Positions 13,892 to 14,079 of a stretch of DNA of 14,079 nt are shown here, piece by piece. Position numbers and translations under genes: made by a program. The DNA is from Chryseobacterium sp. UBA6632 (GTDB taxonomy: Bacteria; Bacteroidota; Bacteroidia; Flavobacteriales; Weeksellaceae), in NCBI GenBank assembly GCA_002455915.1, contig DKLU01000042.1, positions 1 to 14,079 on the forward strand, written 5' to 3'. Each line of letters starts with the position of its first letter. Position 1 is the first letter of the stretch. A model generated the notes under the pieces. That model searched no databases, was not told the origin of the DNA, and was given only the letters and a program-made list of their open reading frames with translations.

Positions 13892-14079
13892 TTAAAAAGG
13901 GTTATAAGATAAACCTAAACCTACATAAAATGCAGTCGCTGTGGATTGTCCGTAAAATCCTAAGTTCGCATTTTTCACATCTCTTGCCTGAGGCATTGCA
14001 TATCCTCCTGCTAAATCTACTCCGAATTGTTTCAATTTAAATCCAACACCACCAGTAATTACATAAGTATTGTAAGAAG
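13892..14079 (-). CDS. C-terminal end of an outer-membrane beta-barrel protein, probably FadL/OmpP1 family (partial)
   Basis: Only the last 61 codons and the stop are in the window; the gene enters from the right edge. The visible part alternates polar and hydrophobic residues as in beta strands: YVITGGVGFKLKQFGVDLAGGYAMP, then FYGQSTATAFYVGLGLSYNPF. It ends in Phe, the usual signature for insertion by the BAM complex. The pattern, and the SGNH lipoprotein starting 10 bases downstream, match the FadL/OmpP1-type pair I recall from flavobacteria, where the porin takes up hydrophobic compounds. From this fragment alone the barrel call is safe; the FadL assignment is probable. Confidence 0.75.
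   Translation of the reverse strand, partial: SYNTYVITGGVGFKLKQFGVDLAGGYAMPQARDVKNANLGFYGQSTATAFYVGLGLSYNPF

Overview
The window reads as chromosome of a flavobacterium of the Chryseobacterium/Weeksellaceae type. The evidence is low G+C genes, promoter boxes of the Bacteroidota form TAnnTTTG, signal peptides ending in AQ, a lipoprotein with an acidic stretch after its Cys, an outer-membrane protein ending in Phe, and close agreement of the housekeeping proteins with that group as I remember them. No database search was possible, so the genus is an inference.

Layout. Positions 1-1845 (minus strand) hold the cell-shape genes mreB and mreC; mreC runs off the left edge. A 394-base AT-rich divergent region (1846-2239) separates them from a plus-strand tetrapyrrole operon (2240-7447): hemA, hemC, a DUF1287 protein, a secreted zinc amidase, hemD and hemE. 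HemA makes glutamate-1-semialdehyde, HemC and HemD turn porphobilinogen into uroporphyrinogen III, and HemE makes coproporphyrinogen III. The other haem genes (hemL, hemB and those after hemE) are not here. Two predicted exported cell-wall enzymes sit between hemC and hemD.

A 9-bp tandem repeat at the end of hemE and a strong hairpin lead into a small RelE/ParE-type toxin-antitoxin cassette (7575-8128), which ends in a second hairpin sharing the same stem core. Minus-strand genes follow: an NfsB-like nitroreductase (8188-8820), the cysteine desulfurase sufS (8986-10206), a 411-base gene-free stretch with degenerate repeats, then bL25 (rplY) and PRPP synthetase (prs), probably cotranscribed. 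At the right edge are a large SGNH-type lipoprotein and the C-terminal end of a probable FadL/OmpP1-like outer-membrane protein, 10 bases apart and probably one lipid-handling unit.

Most of the window is ordinary core genome, and I see no clear new defence or mobile system. The points most worth a second look are the toxin-antitoxin cassette with its promoter built into the upstream terminator, the cell-wall hydrolases inside the haem operon, the repeat that supplies the last codons of hemE, and the repeat-rich gap between rplY and sufS.
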